From an uncultured Clostridia bacterium (lineage in GTDB: Bacteria > Bacillota > Clostridia > Christensenellales > UBA1242): a DNA stretch of 64,000 nucleotides. The stretch spans positions 62,001-126,000 of the forward strand of contig CAKVLP010000002.1 of the NCBI GenBank assembly GCA_934757825.1, given 5' to 3'. Shown in pieces: positions 25,180 to 34,389 of the stretch. Both the position numbers and the translations under genes were made by a program. Under the pieces are notes generated by a model. That model saw nothing but the letters and a program-made list of their open reading frames with translations, made no database searches and was not told the DNA's origin. Numbering within the stretch: position 1 is the first letter of the stretch; each line of letters starts with the position of its first letter.

Positions 25180-26721
25180 TTGGAGATAATTTTATTTGCT
25201 ATTTTAATTTTAAATTATTCGGTTATAGAACTTCCTTTTAATTTGTCTATTCTACAACTTGAAGGGTACAACTTTCTGCAATATGTTCACACAAAGTACA
25301 AAAACAATAAGGTGTTCTGTGCTAAGTTGTTATTAGATATTGTACTTTTTACGCTTGCGATTTTCAAAATACATCACTGGATAATATCGCTAATTTATCT
25401 TTTGTCTTATATGTTTTTTTCGGTGTTTTATATTTATAAAAGGAAATTAAAAATAAAAAGATATATATCTACAAAAAGAATTTTTCGATTTTGTTTGATT
25501 TTTATAGTGCTGTCATTATTGTCAATAACCATAAAGATAATGTCAAAAAAACGTAATCTAATGCCATTTATTTTCAAATACGTGACAATAAGTATATACA
25601 TATTGTATATTGTGTCGTTTTTAATAAATTTGATTTTTGAATGTATTTTGCTTGGGTTTTATATCAAAAAAGCAAAAAGAAAAATTAAAGACAATAATGT
25701 TAAGATTATTGCAATAACGGGAAGTTATGCAAAAACAAGTGTTAAGCATATCTTATATCAATTGCTTATTCAAAAATACAATGTTGTGATGTCGCCTAAG
25801 AGTTTTAATACTCCGAGTGGCATTTGCAAAACAATAAATCAAGCGGACCTAAAAAATGTTGATTATTTAATACTTGAATATGGCGCGAAGAAGCGTGGCG
25901 AAATAAAACGATTGTGTAAATTGTTTCCACCGAGTTTCGGGATTCTTACGGGAATCGCAGAACAGCATTTAAGAGATTTTAAATCAATTGATAACATAAT
26001 TAAAACAAAGTGCGAACTTCAACAAAACCTTGTCAACGAAAAATTTATGGTCTTTAATACTTACAATTCTTATGTTGCCAATGCTAGCCTGGACTTCTCT
26101 GGCGGAATGTATTTGGTGGGCGAGGGTGGAAACTTCTATGTGAGTGAATATAGAGCAAACTTTGATTCAACCTCATATAAAATTTGCTTTGGAAAAGATG
26201 AGATTTTGGTTGAGTCATATTTACTTGGTTTTCATAATGCTATAAATGTGTGCTTGTCGGTTGCAATGGCGTATAGACTTGGTGTGAGTGAAAACTTAAT
26301 CAAAAATGGTTTGTCATATGTTGTTCCAATAGATAGTAGGTTATATCCGACTCGGCTAAATAATGACGTGTTGGTGCTAAATAATGGTTACAATTCGAAT
26401 CCCTTTTCTGCGAAATGTTCCCTTGATGTATTGAGTGAATATGTTGGGTTTAAAAAGGTGGTAATTACGCCGGGCTTTGTTGAAATGGGGAAGAAACAGT
26501 TTCAATTAAATTATGTTTTTGGTAAACAAATTGCTGGAATTGCTGATGAGGTTGTTATTGTAAAAGAGGTAAATAAGTCTGCTTTGCTTAAAGGTATAAT
26601 GGACTTTGGTTTCGATATAGCAGGAGTATCGTTTGCTAGTAGATTTAAAGATATTGACCTAAAAAAATATAGTGATTCGGTAATCCTAATTGAAAACGAT
26701 TTGCCGGATAATTATCAGTGA
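25180..26721 (+). CDS. Membrane-anchored MurF-like Mur ligase
   Basis: 513 residues. The first about 170 residues carry four to five membrane segments, which classical MurF lacks. The rest is a Mur ligase: ATP loop ITGSYAKTSVK (about 177-187), KSFNTPSGI (MurF-like), LEYGAKKRGEI, GILTGIAEQHL, GFHNAINVCLSVAMA and the C-terminal domain. MurF adds D-Ala-D-Ala to the UDP-MurNAc-tripeptide. The ATP loop has Ala in place of the usual Gly before KT. TTG start 25180 after GAGG. A Ddl-like ligase follows 6 bases later, the natural supplier of its dipeptide substrate. Confidence 0.87.
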   Translation: MEIILFAILILNYSVIELPFNLSILQLEGYNFLQYVHTKYKNNKVFCAKLLLDIVLFTLAIFKIHHWIISLIYLLSYMFFSVFYIYKRKLKIKRYISTKRIFRFCLIFIVLSLLSITIKIMSKKRNLMPFIFKYVTISIYILYIVSFLINLIFECILLGFYIKKAKRKIKDNNVKIIAITGSYAKTSVKHILYQLLIQKYNVVMSPKSFNTPSGICKTINQADLKNVDYLILEYGAKKRGEIKRLCKLFPPSFGILTGIAEQHLRDFKSIDNIIKTKCELQQNLVNEKFMVFNTYNSYVANASLDFSGGMYLVGEGGNFYVSEYRANFDSTSYKICFGKDEILVESYLLGFHNAINVCLSVAMAYRLGVSENLIKNGLSYVVPIDSRLYPTRLNNDVLVLNNGYNSNPFSAKCSLDVLSEYVGFKKVVITPGFVEMGKKQFQLNYVFGKQIAGIADEVVIVKEVNKSALLKGIMDFGFDIAGVSFASRFKDIDLKKYSDSVILIENDLPDNYQ

Positions 26722-26727
26722 GGTGTT

Positions 26728-27852
26728 ATGAAAAAGAATATAGTTATAATGTTCGGCGGAGCGAGCACAGAGCACGATATAAGTATTGCTTCTACATTTT
26801 ATGTTTTAAAGTATGTTAATGAATATTTATACAATCTTTTTCTGGTTTACGTTGGAAAAGATAATAGCCTTAATCTTGTGGAAAATGTTAGGCTATTGTC
26901 TGAATTTCAGTCGTTGAAAAAGTTTAATCGTGTGGCACTAATAGACGGAGCGTTGTATGTTCTTACTAGAAGAAAATATAAAAAACTAAGCGATGTGGAT
27001 GCTGTGCTTCCAATAATGCACGGCGTGGGAAGTGAGGACGGAACCATAGACGGATACTTGAAAATAAACAATGTGGCTAGGGCGACGCCAAATCTTGAAA
27101 CTGCTTGCATTGGAATGGATAAAGCGGTTTTTAAAAATTGTATTTCGCCTTTCGCGCCAGCCCTTAATTATGTTGAAGTGACCGAACAAAGTCTTGATGA
27201 TATTGAAAAAGTTATAAAAGAAATTGAGCGAAAAATTGGTTTTCCTTGTATTGTAAAACCAGCAAGGCAGGGGAGTAGTATTGGTATTGAAATTTGCAAA
27301 AATAAAGAGAATTTGCAAAAAACACTTAAAAATTGCTTGAAATTTGATAAAAAATTGATAGTTGAGAAATATTTAAGTGATTTTAGAGAATTTAATGTCG
27401 CGCTATATTCTACTGTTGATCGAATAAAAATATCTGAAATTGAGGAGCCACTAGTTCAAAAAGATATGCTGAGTTTTGAAGAAAAGTACCTTAATTTTTC
27501 AGGAAACGCTTCTAAAAAATCAAAGCAGATTCCGCCTAAAATTAGTAAGAAATTATACACCGAAATTGTAACGACGGCGGAAAAGGTGTATAGAAATTTA
27601 GACTGTAATGGGGTAATAAGGTTTGATTTTATTTACGATAATATTGCGAAAAAATTATACGTAAACGAGATGAATACAATTCCTGGTTCGCTTGCATTAT
27701 ATCTATTTGTACCCAAAGGGATAAGTGAAGATGAAGTTGTTAATGACCTAATTATTGATGCGATAAGAAGAAGATTTTTAGAAAAAAATAACCGCACTGA
27801 TTTTAAATCAGATGTTTTAAAATTGACAAATATAAATAAATTTGAAAAATAA
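26728..27852 (+). CDS. ddl: D-Ala-D-Ala ligase-family ATP-grasp enzyme
   Basis: 374 residues. GGASTEHDISIAS (10-22) with the conserved Glu, KPARQGSSIGI, EKYLSDFREFNVALYS, FEEKYL (Lys-Tyr of the omega loop), RFDF and NEMNTIPGSLALYLF are in the family order. The Lys-Tyr pair fits D-Ala- or D-Ser-type ligases rather than the D-Lac VanA/B type. The PGS-LALY segment differs from the canonical PGMTxxS. Co-transcribed with the membrane MurF-like gene, so the pair may make a special or second precursor stream. Substrate choice in the second site cannot be fixed by eye. Confidence 0.88.
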   Translation: MKKNIVIMFGGASTEHDISIASTFYVLKYVNEYLYNLFLVYVGKDNSLNLVENVRLLSEFQSLKKFNRVALIDGALYVLTRRKYKKLSDVDAVLPIMHGVGSEDGTIDGYLKINNVARATPNLETACIGMDKAVFKNCISPFAPALNYVEVTEQSLDDIEKVIKEIERKIGFPCIVKPARQGSSIGIEICKNKENLQKTLKNCLKFDKKLIVEKYLSDFREFNVALYSTVDRIKISEIEEPLVQKDMLSFEEKYLNFSGNASKKSKQIPPKISKKLYTEIVTTAEKVYRNLDCNGVIRFDFIYDNIAKKLYVNEMNTIPGSLALYLFVPKGISEDEVVNDLIIDAIRRRFLEKNNRTDFKSDVLKLTNINKFEK

Positions 27853-27870
27853 TAATTATGCAATAAAATG

Positions 27871-27905
27871 AATAAAAAACAGCAAGCGCGGTTCTTTATT
27901 TTTAG
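27871..27905 (+). terminator. Terminator after ddl-like gene
   Basis: AATAAAAAAC (27871-27880) pairs, with one mismatch, with GTTCTTTATT (27891-27900), followed by TTT. From here to 28063 I see no gene on either strand. Confidence 0.6.
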
Positions 27906-28063
27906 ATAAATATTTTTATATTAAGTCGTAATAAAACTAATTTTTTCTATGAATTTCTGTTCTTAAAGTTGTCCTTTTGATCTAATATTTGCTTATGTAT
28001 TCTGCCTTTAAGTGTCTGGGCTGCTATGTGTTTTTTTACGTGTCCATTATTTTAAAAGTTTAT

Positions 28064-28378
28064 TTACTTAATTAGCAGTAATTTGTCTTGAATTGTTTTT
28101 CTCATATCCAAATTATTGATGTGGGAGCAGGCAGTAATTAGTGTCATTTTTTCTTGTGTGGTTAAAAACATATTGTTTAGTCTAAATGTGTTTAGTATTT
28201 CTATTCCGCCAGATTTTCCGCATTTTGACACAATTGGCACGCCGGCGGTATCAAGAAGCGAAATGTATCTGTAAATTGTGCGCGTTGAAACCTCATATTT
28301 TGCGGACAATTCCTTACAAGTCATTTTCCCGCGGTTTAATATTGTTATTATAATCCCTAATGCAACATCTGTTTTCAT
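28064..28378 (-). CDS. Truncated YafY/DeoR-type HTH regulator
   Basis: 104 residues from ATG 28378: MKTDVALGIIITILNRGKMT, then CKELSAKYEVSTRTIYRYIS (HTH), AGVPIVSKCGKSGGIEIL (wing). This is the N-terminal third of YafY-like regulators, but the WYL ligand domain is missing and no remnant is evident downstream. The -10 element ends 6 bases before the ATG, so the transcript may be leaderless. A perfect LexA-box match overlaps the -35. It may be a short independent repressor or a decayed gene. Confidence 0.75.
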   Translation of the reverse strand: MKTDVALGIIITILNRGKMTCKELSAKYEVSTRTIYRYISLLDTAGVPIVSKCGKSGGIEILNTFRLNNMFLTTQEKMTLITACSHINNLDMRKTIQDKLLLIK

Positions 28379-28384
28379 ACACAT

Positions 28385-28413
28385 ACTATAACATAGATGA
28401 TAGCAATTGTCAA
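28385..28413 (-). promoter_or_regulatory. Promoter of the truncated HTH gene
   Basis: Minus strand TTGACA (28408-28413), 17 bp, TATAGT (28385-28390). The expected start is at the ATG. Confidence 0.7.
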
Positions 28414-28424
28414 ACATATGTTCG
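28411..28424 (-). promoter_or_regulatory. LexA (SOS) box, full consensus match
   Basis: On the minus strand CGAACATATGTTTG fits the Bacillus LexA consensus CGAACRNRYGTTYG at all positions and overlaps the -35 element of the HTH gene. Confidence 0.7.
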
Positions 28425-28503
28425 ATATATTTTGTATGTCATTTTGGTTTGCGTATTTTCCTATGTCTTAATGCTTAGGTTTTAAAATTATTTTTTATAT
28501 TTT

Positions 28504-29541
28504 CTACTTTAAGTATTTTTTCATTTCTTTCAATATAATTTCGGTTGCATTTTTCTGTGCCGAACTTTTTTTAAGTGCTGCTGTAAGTGCTGGTGCAACC
28601 TTTAAAGCGTTAAGAAGCGTGTCCTGGTTTAGTTCTTCTTGCGGTACTACTTTTGCCCAGCCTTTGTTTTCAAAATATTTAGCGTTTAGGATTTGGTCGC
28701 CACGCGATTGATCGAGTGGGAGAGGAACCAAAATCATTGGCTTTTTAAGCGCCAAAAATTCAAATATTGCGTTGCTTCCCGCCCTTGAAACCACAATGTC
28801 GGATAAAGCCAAAAAATCGCCAATGTTGTTTACATAATCAAATTTGTAATAATTTGGTGAGGTTGCATTTGTGGGCTTATTTTTGCCACAGATGTGTAAA
28901 ATGTTGTATTTTGCGGTCAATACTTTTATGTTTGAGGCAATAATGTCGTTTAGCGCTGATGCGCCACTGCTTCCCCCGACAACCAGCACGTTTGGTAGAT
29001 TGTTTGTGATTTTCAGTTCGCGTTTTAACTTTTCCTTGTTTCCGCTAAAAATCTCGTTTCGGATAGGGGTGCCACAGTACACGCCTTTCTTGGCGTATTT
29101 TTTTGCGGTCGATTCAAAAGAGAAAAACATTGTTTTGCACCTAGGATAAATCAATTTGTTGGCAAGTCCCATCGTAAAGTCGCTTTCGTGGGCAAGCACA
29201 GGGATTTTGCCGTGCGCCATAACAACTGGCACACTTACAAAACCGCCTTTCGAAAAAATAACGTCGGGCTTAATTTCTTTAAGCGCCTTCCTTGCGTCGC
29301 AAATAGAGGTCATAAGTTTAAAAGGGATTGCAAGGTTTTTAAGTGTGAGTTTTCTTATCAACTTCGTCGTCCTTATTTCGTGATATTTGACAAACGGATA
29401 CTTCTTTAAAATGTCCTTTTCCATTCCGCTTCCGCCTATGTAATGAAGTTCGGCTTTCCCCTTCAATTTCTCAATTATGGCGATGTTTGGCATAACGTGC
29501 CCAGCCGTCCCGCCTCCACAAAAAACAACTTTTTTCATCAT
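28504..29541 (-). CDS. murG: MurG lipid II synthase
   Basis: 345 residues. GGGTAGHVMPNIAI (9-22) donor-side loop, SKGGFVSVP, HESDFTMGLANKL, GGSSGASALND and a C-terminal SRAGSNAIFEFLAL with the UDP-GlcNAc site. MurG moves GlcNAc onto lipid I at the inner membrane face. AAGGAG precedes the ATG on the minus strand. It is a lone gene rather than part of the usual dcw cluster, but close to the MurF/Ddl-like pair. Confidence 0.96.
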   Translation of the reverse strand: MMKKVVFCGGGTAGHVMPNIAIIEKLKGKAELHYIGGSGMEKDILKKYPFVKYHEIRTTKLIRKLTLKNLAIPFKLMTSICDARKALKEIKPDVIFSKGGFVSVPVVMAHGKIPVLAHESDFTMGLANKLIYPRCKTMFFSFESTAKKYAKKGVYCGTPIRNEIFSGNKEKLKRELKITNNLPNVLVVGGSSGASALNDIIASNIKVLTAKYNILHICGKNKPTNATSPNYYKFDYVNNIGDFLALSDIVVSRAGSNAIFEFLALKKPMILVPLPLDQSRGDQILNAKYFENKGWAKVVPQEELNQDTLLNALKVAPALTAALKKSSAQKNATEIILKEMKKYLK

Positions 29542-29728
29542 AATTCTCCTTATTATATTATTATGTAGAAAAATGTTGTTTTATTAAAAAATATAAAAAA
29601 TATTGGGCGAGGATTGCGAATTATGGCACAAAATCGAACTGGTTGTAAGTTGCCAAAATAGGGTCAATATTTCAATAAATATACGGATTTTTGCATAAAT
29701 ATAATGTAAAATATTTGATTGTTTCAAT

Positions 29729-29758
29729 TTTACAAAAAATGATTGAATGTGCTATAAT
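29729..29758 (+). promoter_or_regulatory. Promoter of topoisomerase operon
   Basis: TTTACA (29729-29734), 18 bp, TATAAT (29753-29758) with TGTGC extension. Confidence 0.6.
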
Positions 29759-29792
29759 ATTACAGAATTAACGATTGTTTAAGGACGGTTTT

Positions 29793-31763
29793 ATGGAGCA
29801 GAGTTATAATAGTAAAAATATAGTTGTTTTGCAGGGCTTGGACGCGGTTAGACTTAGACCCGGAATGTACATTGGCACAACGGGCGAAAAGGGAATGCAC
29901 CACCTGCTTTGGGAGATTGTTGATAACGGAATGGACGAGGTTGCAAATGGTCACGGCGACACCATAACGGTTACAATGCACCCTGACAACTCGATTTCGG
30001 TTGAGGATAATGGGCGTGGCATTCCAGTTGATAAGCACCCAACCCTGAAAGTAAGCGGTGTTGAGGTTGTGTTTACCCAACTTCACGCGGGCGGAAAATT
30101 CGATAATTCCAACTACGCTTATTCGGGCGGATTGCACGGCGTAGGAGCAAGCGTTGCAAACGCCTTGTCCGAATGGCTAAACGTAGAAGTGTACAAGGAA
30201 GGCAAAATTTACAGCATGAAATTTAAGAGCGTGGCAAAGGGTGGCAAAGTCACGGGCGGTGTTCCGCAAGGTCCGCTTAAAGAGATTGGTAAAACCACAA
30301 AATCGGGCACACTTGTTACATTTAAGCCCGACCCACTTATCTTTAAAGACGCTAAGTTTGACGTGCAAACAATCTCAAAACGTCTAAAAGAATTGGCTTT
30401 TTTGAATAAGGGTGCAAAACTTGTGCTAATAGACGAAAATCAAAAAACTGACGACGGCTACAAGACTTATGTGTATAATTATACAAACGGTCTTATTGAT
30501 TTTATAAAATATGTTAACACTGGCAACACTCCAATATATAAAGAACCTATTTACTTGGAAGGCAAGGGCGAGGTATTGTCTCTAAGCCTTGCAATCCAAC
30601 ACACCGACGGATATAGCGAAAACATATTTAGTTATGTAAACAACATTCCTACAAGCGAAGGTGGAACCCACGAGACAGGCTTTAAAAGCGCAATCACGAG
30701 GGTGTTTAACGAGACTGGAAGAAAACTTGGCTTTATAAAAGAAAAAGAGCAAAACCTTCTTGGCGAGGATTTTAGAGAGGGTATGACTGCAATCCTTTCG
30801 GTTAAGATGAAAAATGTGCAGTTTGAAGGGCAGACCAAAACAAAACTTGGAAACCCCGAAGCAAAAAATGATGTTGAAAATATTGTGTACGAGCAGTTGT
30901 CAAAACTACTAGAAGGCAAGGCATACAAAGACGTTGTTGGCGAAATAATCAACAAAGGCAAGGGCGCGGCAAAGGTTAGAGAAGCGGCTAAACACGCAAA
31001 AGAGATTACAAGACAAAAAAACAACGCTGACACATATAGTTTGGTGGGAAAACTTAGCAACTGCACTGGCAAAAACCCTATGCTAAACGAGGTGTTTATT
31101 GTAGAGGGCGATAGCGCCGGCGGAAGCGCAAAACAAGCCCGCGATAGGACTTTTCAGGCGATTTTGCCACTACGAGGAAAGCCACTTAATGTTGAGAAAA
31201 AACGCCTTAATCAAGTTTTGGAAAACGAGGAAATAAGGACTATTATAAGCGCGCTGGGCACAGGTATCGGACAAGACTTTAATATTAACAACCTTAAATA
31301 TGGCAAAGTTATTATCCTAGCCGATGCCGATCAAGACGGTGCACATATTAGGGCGATACTTCTTACGTTCTTTTATAGGTATATGCGCGAACTTATAAGC
31401 GAGGGGCACGTGTATGTGGGAATTGCTCCTCTTTATAAGGTGTATAGAGGCTCCAAGGTTAAGTATGTTTACGACGAGGCAGATTACGACGCCATAACCA
31501 AACAAGTTGGTGCGGGATATAGTGTTCAGCGATATAAGGGCTTAGGTGAAATGACCGCCGAACAACTTTGGGAAACCACAATGAATCCAGAAGATAGGGT
31601 TTTGGTGCAAGTAACAATGGACGACGTTGCCGAAGCGGAACTTATGATAACCACTTGGATGGGCGACAACGTTGAGGCGAGAAAGAAGTACATTAGCGAC
31701 AACGCAAACTTTAATAAAACATCAAAATTTGAAGAACAGGTAACAAATAATGACAAAAAGTAG
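29793..31763 (+). CDS. Type IIA topoisomerase B subunit (GyrB/ParE family)
   Basis: 656 residues. GHKL ATPase with EIVDNGMDE, DNGRGIPVD and GGLHGVGASV, transducer domain, then the TOPRIM domain EGDSAGGSAKQARDRTFQAI and DADQDGAHIR. Length fits the short B subunit of Bacillota. By eye it cannot be fixed as GyrB or ParE. There is no recF or dnaA nearby, and the partner A subunit lacks a clear GyrA box, which favours topoisomerase IV or a second paralogue. Start ATG 29793 is preferred (AAGGA at 29781), not TTG 29775. Overlaps the A-subunit gene by 14 bases. Confidence 0.9.
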   Translation: MEQSYNSKNIVVLQGLDAVRLRPGMYIGTTGEKGMHHLLWEIVDNGMDEVANGHGDTITVTMHPDNSISVEDNGRGIPVDKHPTLKVSGVEVVFTQLHAGGKFDNSNYAYSGGLHGVGASVANALSEWLNVEVYKEGKIYSMKFKSVAKGGKVTGGVPQGPLKEIGKTTKSGTLVTFKPDPLIFKDAKFDVQTISKRLKELAFLNKGAKLVLIDENQKTDDGYKTYVYNYTNGLIDFIKYVNTGNTPIYKEPIYLEGKGEVLSLSLAIQHTDGYSENIFSYVNNIPTSEGGTHETGFKSAITRVFNETGRKLGFIKEKEQNLLGEDFREGMTAILSVKMKNVQFEGQTKTKLGNPEAKNDVENIVYEQLSKLLEGKAYKDVVGEIINKGKGAAKVREAAKHAKEITRQKNNADTYSLVGKLSNCTGKNPMLNEVFIVEGDSAGGSAKQARDRTFQAILPLRGKPLNVEKKRLNQVLENEEIRTIISALGTGIGQDFNINNLKYGKVIILADADQDGAHIRAILLTFFYRYMRELISEGHVYVGIAPLYKVYRGSKVKYVYDEADYDAITKQVGAGYSVQRYKGLGEMTAEQLWETTMNPEDRVLVQVTMDDVAEAELMITTWMGDNVEARKKYISDNANFNKTSKFEEQVTNNDKK

Positions 31764-34167
31764 TAGTAAGTATTCATCAGATCAAGTCATAACAAAAGCG
31801 CTAGAAGAAGTAATGCACGATAGTATGCTTCCATATAGCGAGTTTGTTATTATGGATAGGGCGCTTCCTAGGGTTGAGGACGGATTGAAACCCGTTCAAC
31901 GCCGTGTGCTATATAGTATGTTGGAAGTTGGCGTTTTGCCGGATAGACCGTTTAGAAAAAGCGCTCGTATCGTTGGTGACTGTATGGGTAAATATCACCC
32001 TCACGGCGACAAGAGCATTTATGACACAATGGTTAGAATGGCGCAAGACTTCAATATGGGTGAAGTTTTGGTGTCGGGTCACGGAAACTTCGGAAGCGTC
32101 GATGGTGACGGCGCCGCTGCTATGCGTTACACCGAGGCGCGCCTTGCACCTATTGCACTAGAACTTTTAAGAGATATCGAGAAAAACACCGTTTCGTGGA
32201 GTTTCAACTTCGACGACTCGTGTAAAGAACCGGATATGTTGCCGGGTAGATTTCCAAACTTGCTAGTAAATGGCGCGTACGGAATTGCGGTTGGACTAGC
32301 CACCAATATTCCTACACACAACCTAAATGAGGTGTGTAACCTAGTTGGTGCGTATATCGATAACAAAAACATAACGGTCGACGAAATGTTGACCATTATG
32401 CCGGGTCCCGATTTCCCAACAGGCGGATATATTATGGAAGGAAGTGAAATCAAAAAAGCCTACGAAACAGGCAAAGGCAAATTGATTTTGCGTGCAAAAC
32501 TTCACATTGAGAGTGGCGACAATGATAAGAAAAACATAGTTATCACAGAGATACCTTATCAAGTAAACAAAGCGCAATTGCTTCAAAAGATTGTAAAACT
32601 TAAAGAGGCAGACCAAACAGACACATTAACATACATTAGCGAAATTATCGATGAGTCAGATAGAAGCGGAATGAGAGCGGTTATCAAATTAAAGAAAAAC
32701 GCGCGCGTTAACGCAATCCTTAATATGCTATATAAGTATAGCGACCTAGAAACATCGTTTAACGTTAATATGGTGGCAATTGCAAACGGTAAGCCAAAAC
32801 TACTAAGTTTGCGCGAGATATTGGATTACTATGTTAATTATCAACAACAAGTTATCTATAACCGTACCAAGTACGACCTAGAAGTTGCTTTGAAAAAAGA
32901 GCACATCTTAGAGGGCTTGTTAATAGCCATCAATAATATCGACGAGGTTGTAAGGATTATAAAGACCAGCAAAAATGTGACCGAAGCGAAAATAACCCTT
33001 ATGAACACCTTTGCACTAACCGATGTTCAGGCACAAGCAATTCTTGATATGCGACTAGCACGCCTAACCAGCCTAGAAGTTAACAAACTTGTGACCGAAC
33101 TAAATAGACTTAAAGACTTAATAAAACGTTACACGGAAATATTAAAGAGCCCTAAAATGCAGATGAGAATAGTTAAAAAAGAAATTTTGGAAATTGCTGG
33201 CAAGTATAAGACGGATAGAAAATCGTTGTTTGCAGAGCCAAACGAAGAGGTCGAGGAGACCGCAATTCAAGACACTACAAGCGAAGAGTTGCACCTAATA
33301 ACCACTCCTGTAAACACTATCAAAACTGTTAGCGTTAAGGGATATAACCTTGCAACAAAAGAACTTAGCACGTCAAATGCAACCTTGCACGAAATCCCAG
33401 AAACAAGTATGATGACCAATTCAAATAGCACTGTTTATGGTTTCACAAACAAGGGAATGTGTGTAAAACTTGAAGTCGGCAAAATTAACCAGACCAAGTT
33501 TAAGGATAAGGGCACATATATTCATTCGCTATGCTCGGCGATAGACGTTGACGATAAGTTTGTGGGCGTAATAGAACTTAGCGAACAAAATAAAGACAAG
33601 TCGCTTTTGATGGTTACAAAGAAAGGAATGATAAAACTATCTAAGGTTGAGGAGTACTTCGCAAGCAAACAAGCCATCGCAAGCATCAAACTTAAAGACG
33701 GCGATGAAGTGGTTTATGTGGGACTTAATAACGCCGACGCAAAACTTGCTATGTTTACAAAACTTGGCTACGCAATGATAACCGAGAAAAACGACATCGC
33801 AGTAAGCGGAAGGGTAAGCATTGGTGTCAAGGGGATAGCCCTTCAAGACGACGATGATGTTGTGGGCGCAATGCAAGTGACCAAATCGGACTCATTTGTG
33901 TTGGTTAATAGCGACACCGGAGCCTACCTTGTAAAATACGCCGAAATCCCAGAAAGTGCAAGGAATAGACGCGGAACAAAGATTACAAAATCGGGCAAAA
34001 TTTTAATAGCCGACCTATACAGCCAAAACGCAAATTATGTGTATGTGCTATCCGACGGCTCGCTAAAATTTGTGCCAAACAAAAACATTCAACTTCCTGT
34101 AAAAGAGACCAAAAAGAACGCGAAAGTTCTTGCTCTAAAAGACGCATATCATTATATGGTTGATTAA
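31750..34167 (+). CDS. Type IIA topoisomerase A subunit (GyrA/ParC family)
   Basis: 805 residues. Winged-helix breakage domain with catalytic Tyr127 (AAMRYTEARL), coiled coil, then a C-terminal beta-pinwheel. The quinolone region reads GKYHPHGDKSIYD, so the residue equal to E. coli GyrA Ser83 is Lys88 while Asp92 (equal to Asp87) stays. No QRRGG-type GyrA box is visible; the nearest is NRRGTKI close to the C-terminus. That points to a decatenase/topoisomerase IV role or a divergent gyrase. Cotranscribed with the B subunit. Confidence 0.9.
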   Translation: MTKSSSKYSSDQVITKALEEVMHDSMLPYSEFVIMDRALPRVEDGLKPVQRRVLYSMLEVGVLPDRPFRKSARIVGDCMGKYHPHGDKSIYDTMVRMAQDFNMGEVLVSGHGNFGSVDGDGAAAMRYTEARLAPIALELLRDIEKNTVSWSFNFDDSCKEPDMLPGRFPNLLVNGAYGIAVGLATNIPTHNLNEVCNLVGAYIDNKNITVDEMLTIMPGPDFPTGGYIMEGSEIKKAYETGKGKLILRAKLHIESGDNDKKNIVITEIPYQVNKAQLLQKIVKLKEADQTDTLTYISEIIDESDRSGMRAVIKLKKNARVNAILNMLYKYSDLETSFNVNMVAIANGKPKLLSLREILDYYVNYQQQVIYNRTKYDLEVALKKEHILEGLLIAINNIDEVVRIIKTSKNVTEAKITLMNTFALTDVQAQAILDMRLARLTSLEVNKLVTELNRLKDLIKRYTEILKSPKMQMRIVKKEILEIAGKYKTDRKSLFAEPNEEVEETAIQDTTSEELHLITTPVNTIKTVSVKGYNLATKELSTSNATLHEIPETSMMTNSNSTVYGFTNKGMCVKLEVGKINQTKFKDKGTYIHSLCSAIDVDDKFVGVIELSEQNKDKSLLMVTKKGMIKLSKVEEYFASKQAIASIKLKDGDEVVYVGLNNADAKLAMFTKLGYAMITEKNDIAVSGRVSIGVKGIALQDDDDVVGAMQVTKSDSFVLVNSDTGAYLVKYAEIPESARNRRGTKITKSGKILIADLYSQNANYVYVLSDGSLKFVPNKNIQLPVKETKKNAKVLALKDAYHYMVD

Positions 34168-34187
34168 AAATCAATTTAATTATTAAG

Positions 34188-34230
34188 AAATAAAACACAA
34201 GTCAAACACGGCTTGTGTTTTTTATTTTTT
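34188..34230. terminator. Topoisomerase operon terminator
   Basis: AAATAAAACACAAG (34188-34201) pairs with CTTGTGTTTTTTATTT (34212 onward). Confidence 0.88.
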
Positions 34231-34300
34231 TGCATATTTGGGCGGTCGCGATAGTAAGATATTATGTGTAATTGCGGTTGGCGTATAATACTACATTATT

Positions 34301-34323
34301 CTACAAAACTAGATTTTTTGTAG
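34301..34323. repeat. Inverted repeat in the 34168-34389 gap
   Basis: CTACAAAA pairs with TTTTTGTAG, loop of about six bases. It lies between the topoisomerase terminator and the deacetylase gene. It could be an operator or a weak terminator; not assignable. Confidence 0.25.
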
Positions 34324-34389
34324 CATTATAAGTCACTTAGATAATTTATCAAATTTAAGAGAATGTATTAAAATGAAGGAGTACAAACA

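Noticed and set aside
27930..28063. Remnant of the missing WYL domain behind the truncated HTH gene
   Set aside because: A 30-codon open stretch exists on the minus strand, but its translation does not resemble WYL, so decay cannot be shown.
29793..34167. Firm assignment as gyrBA
   Set aside because: Key features are mixed (GyrA-like breakage region, no GyrA box, no recF/dnaA neighbours), so only the family is claimed.
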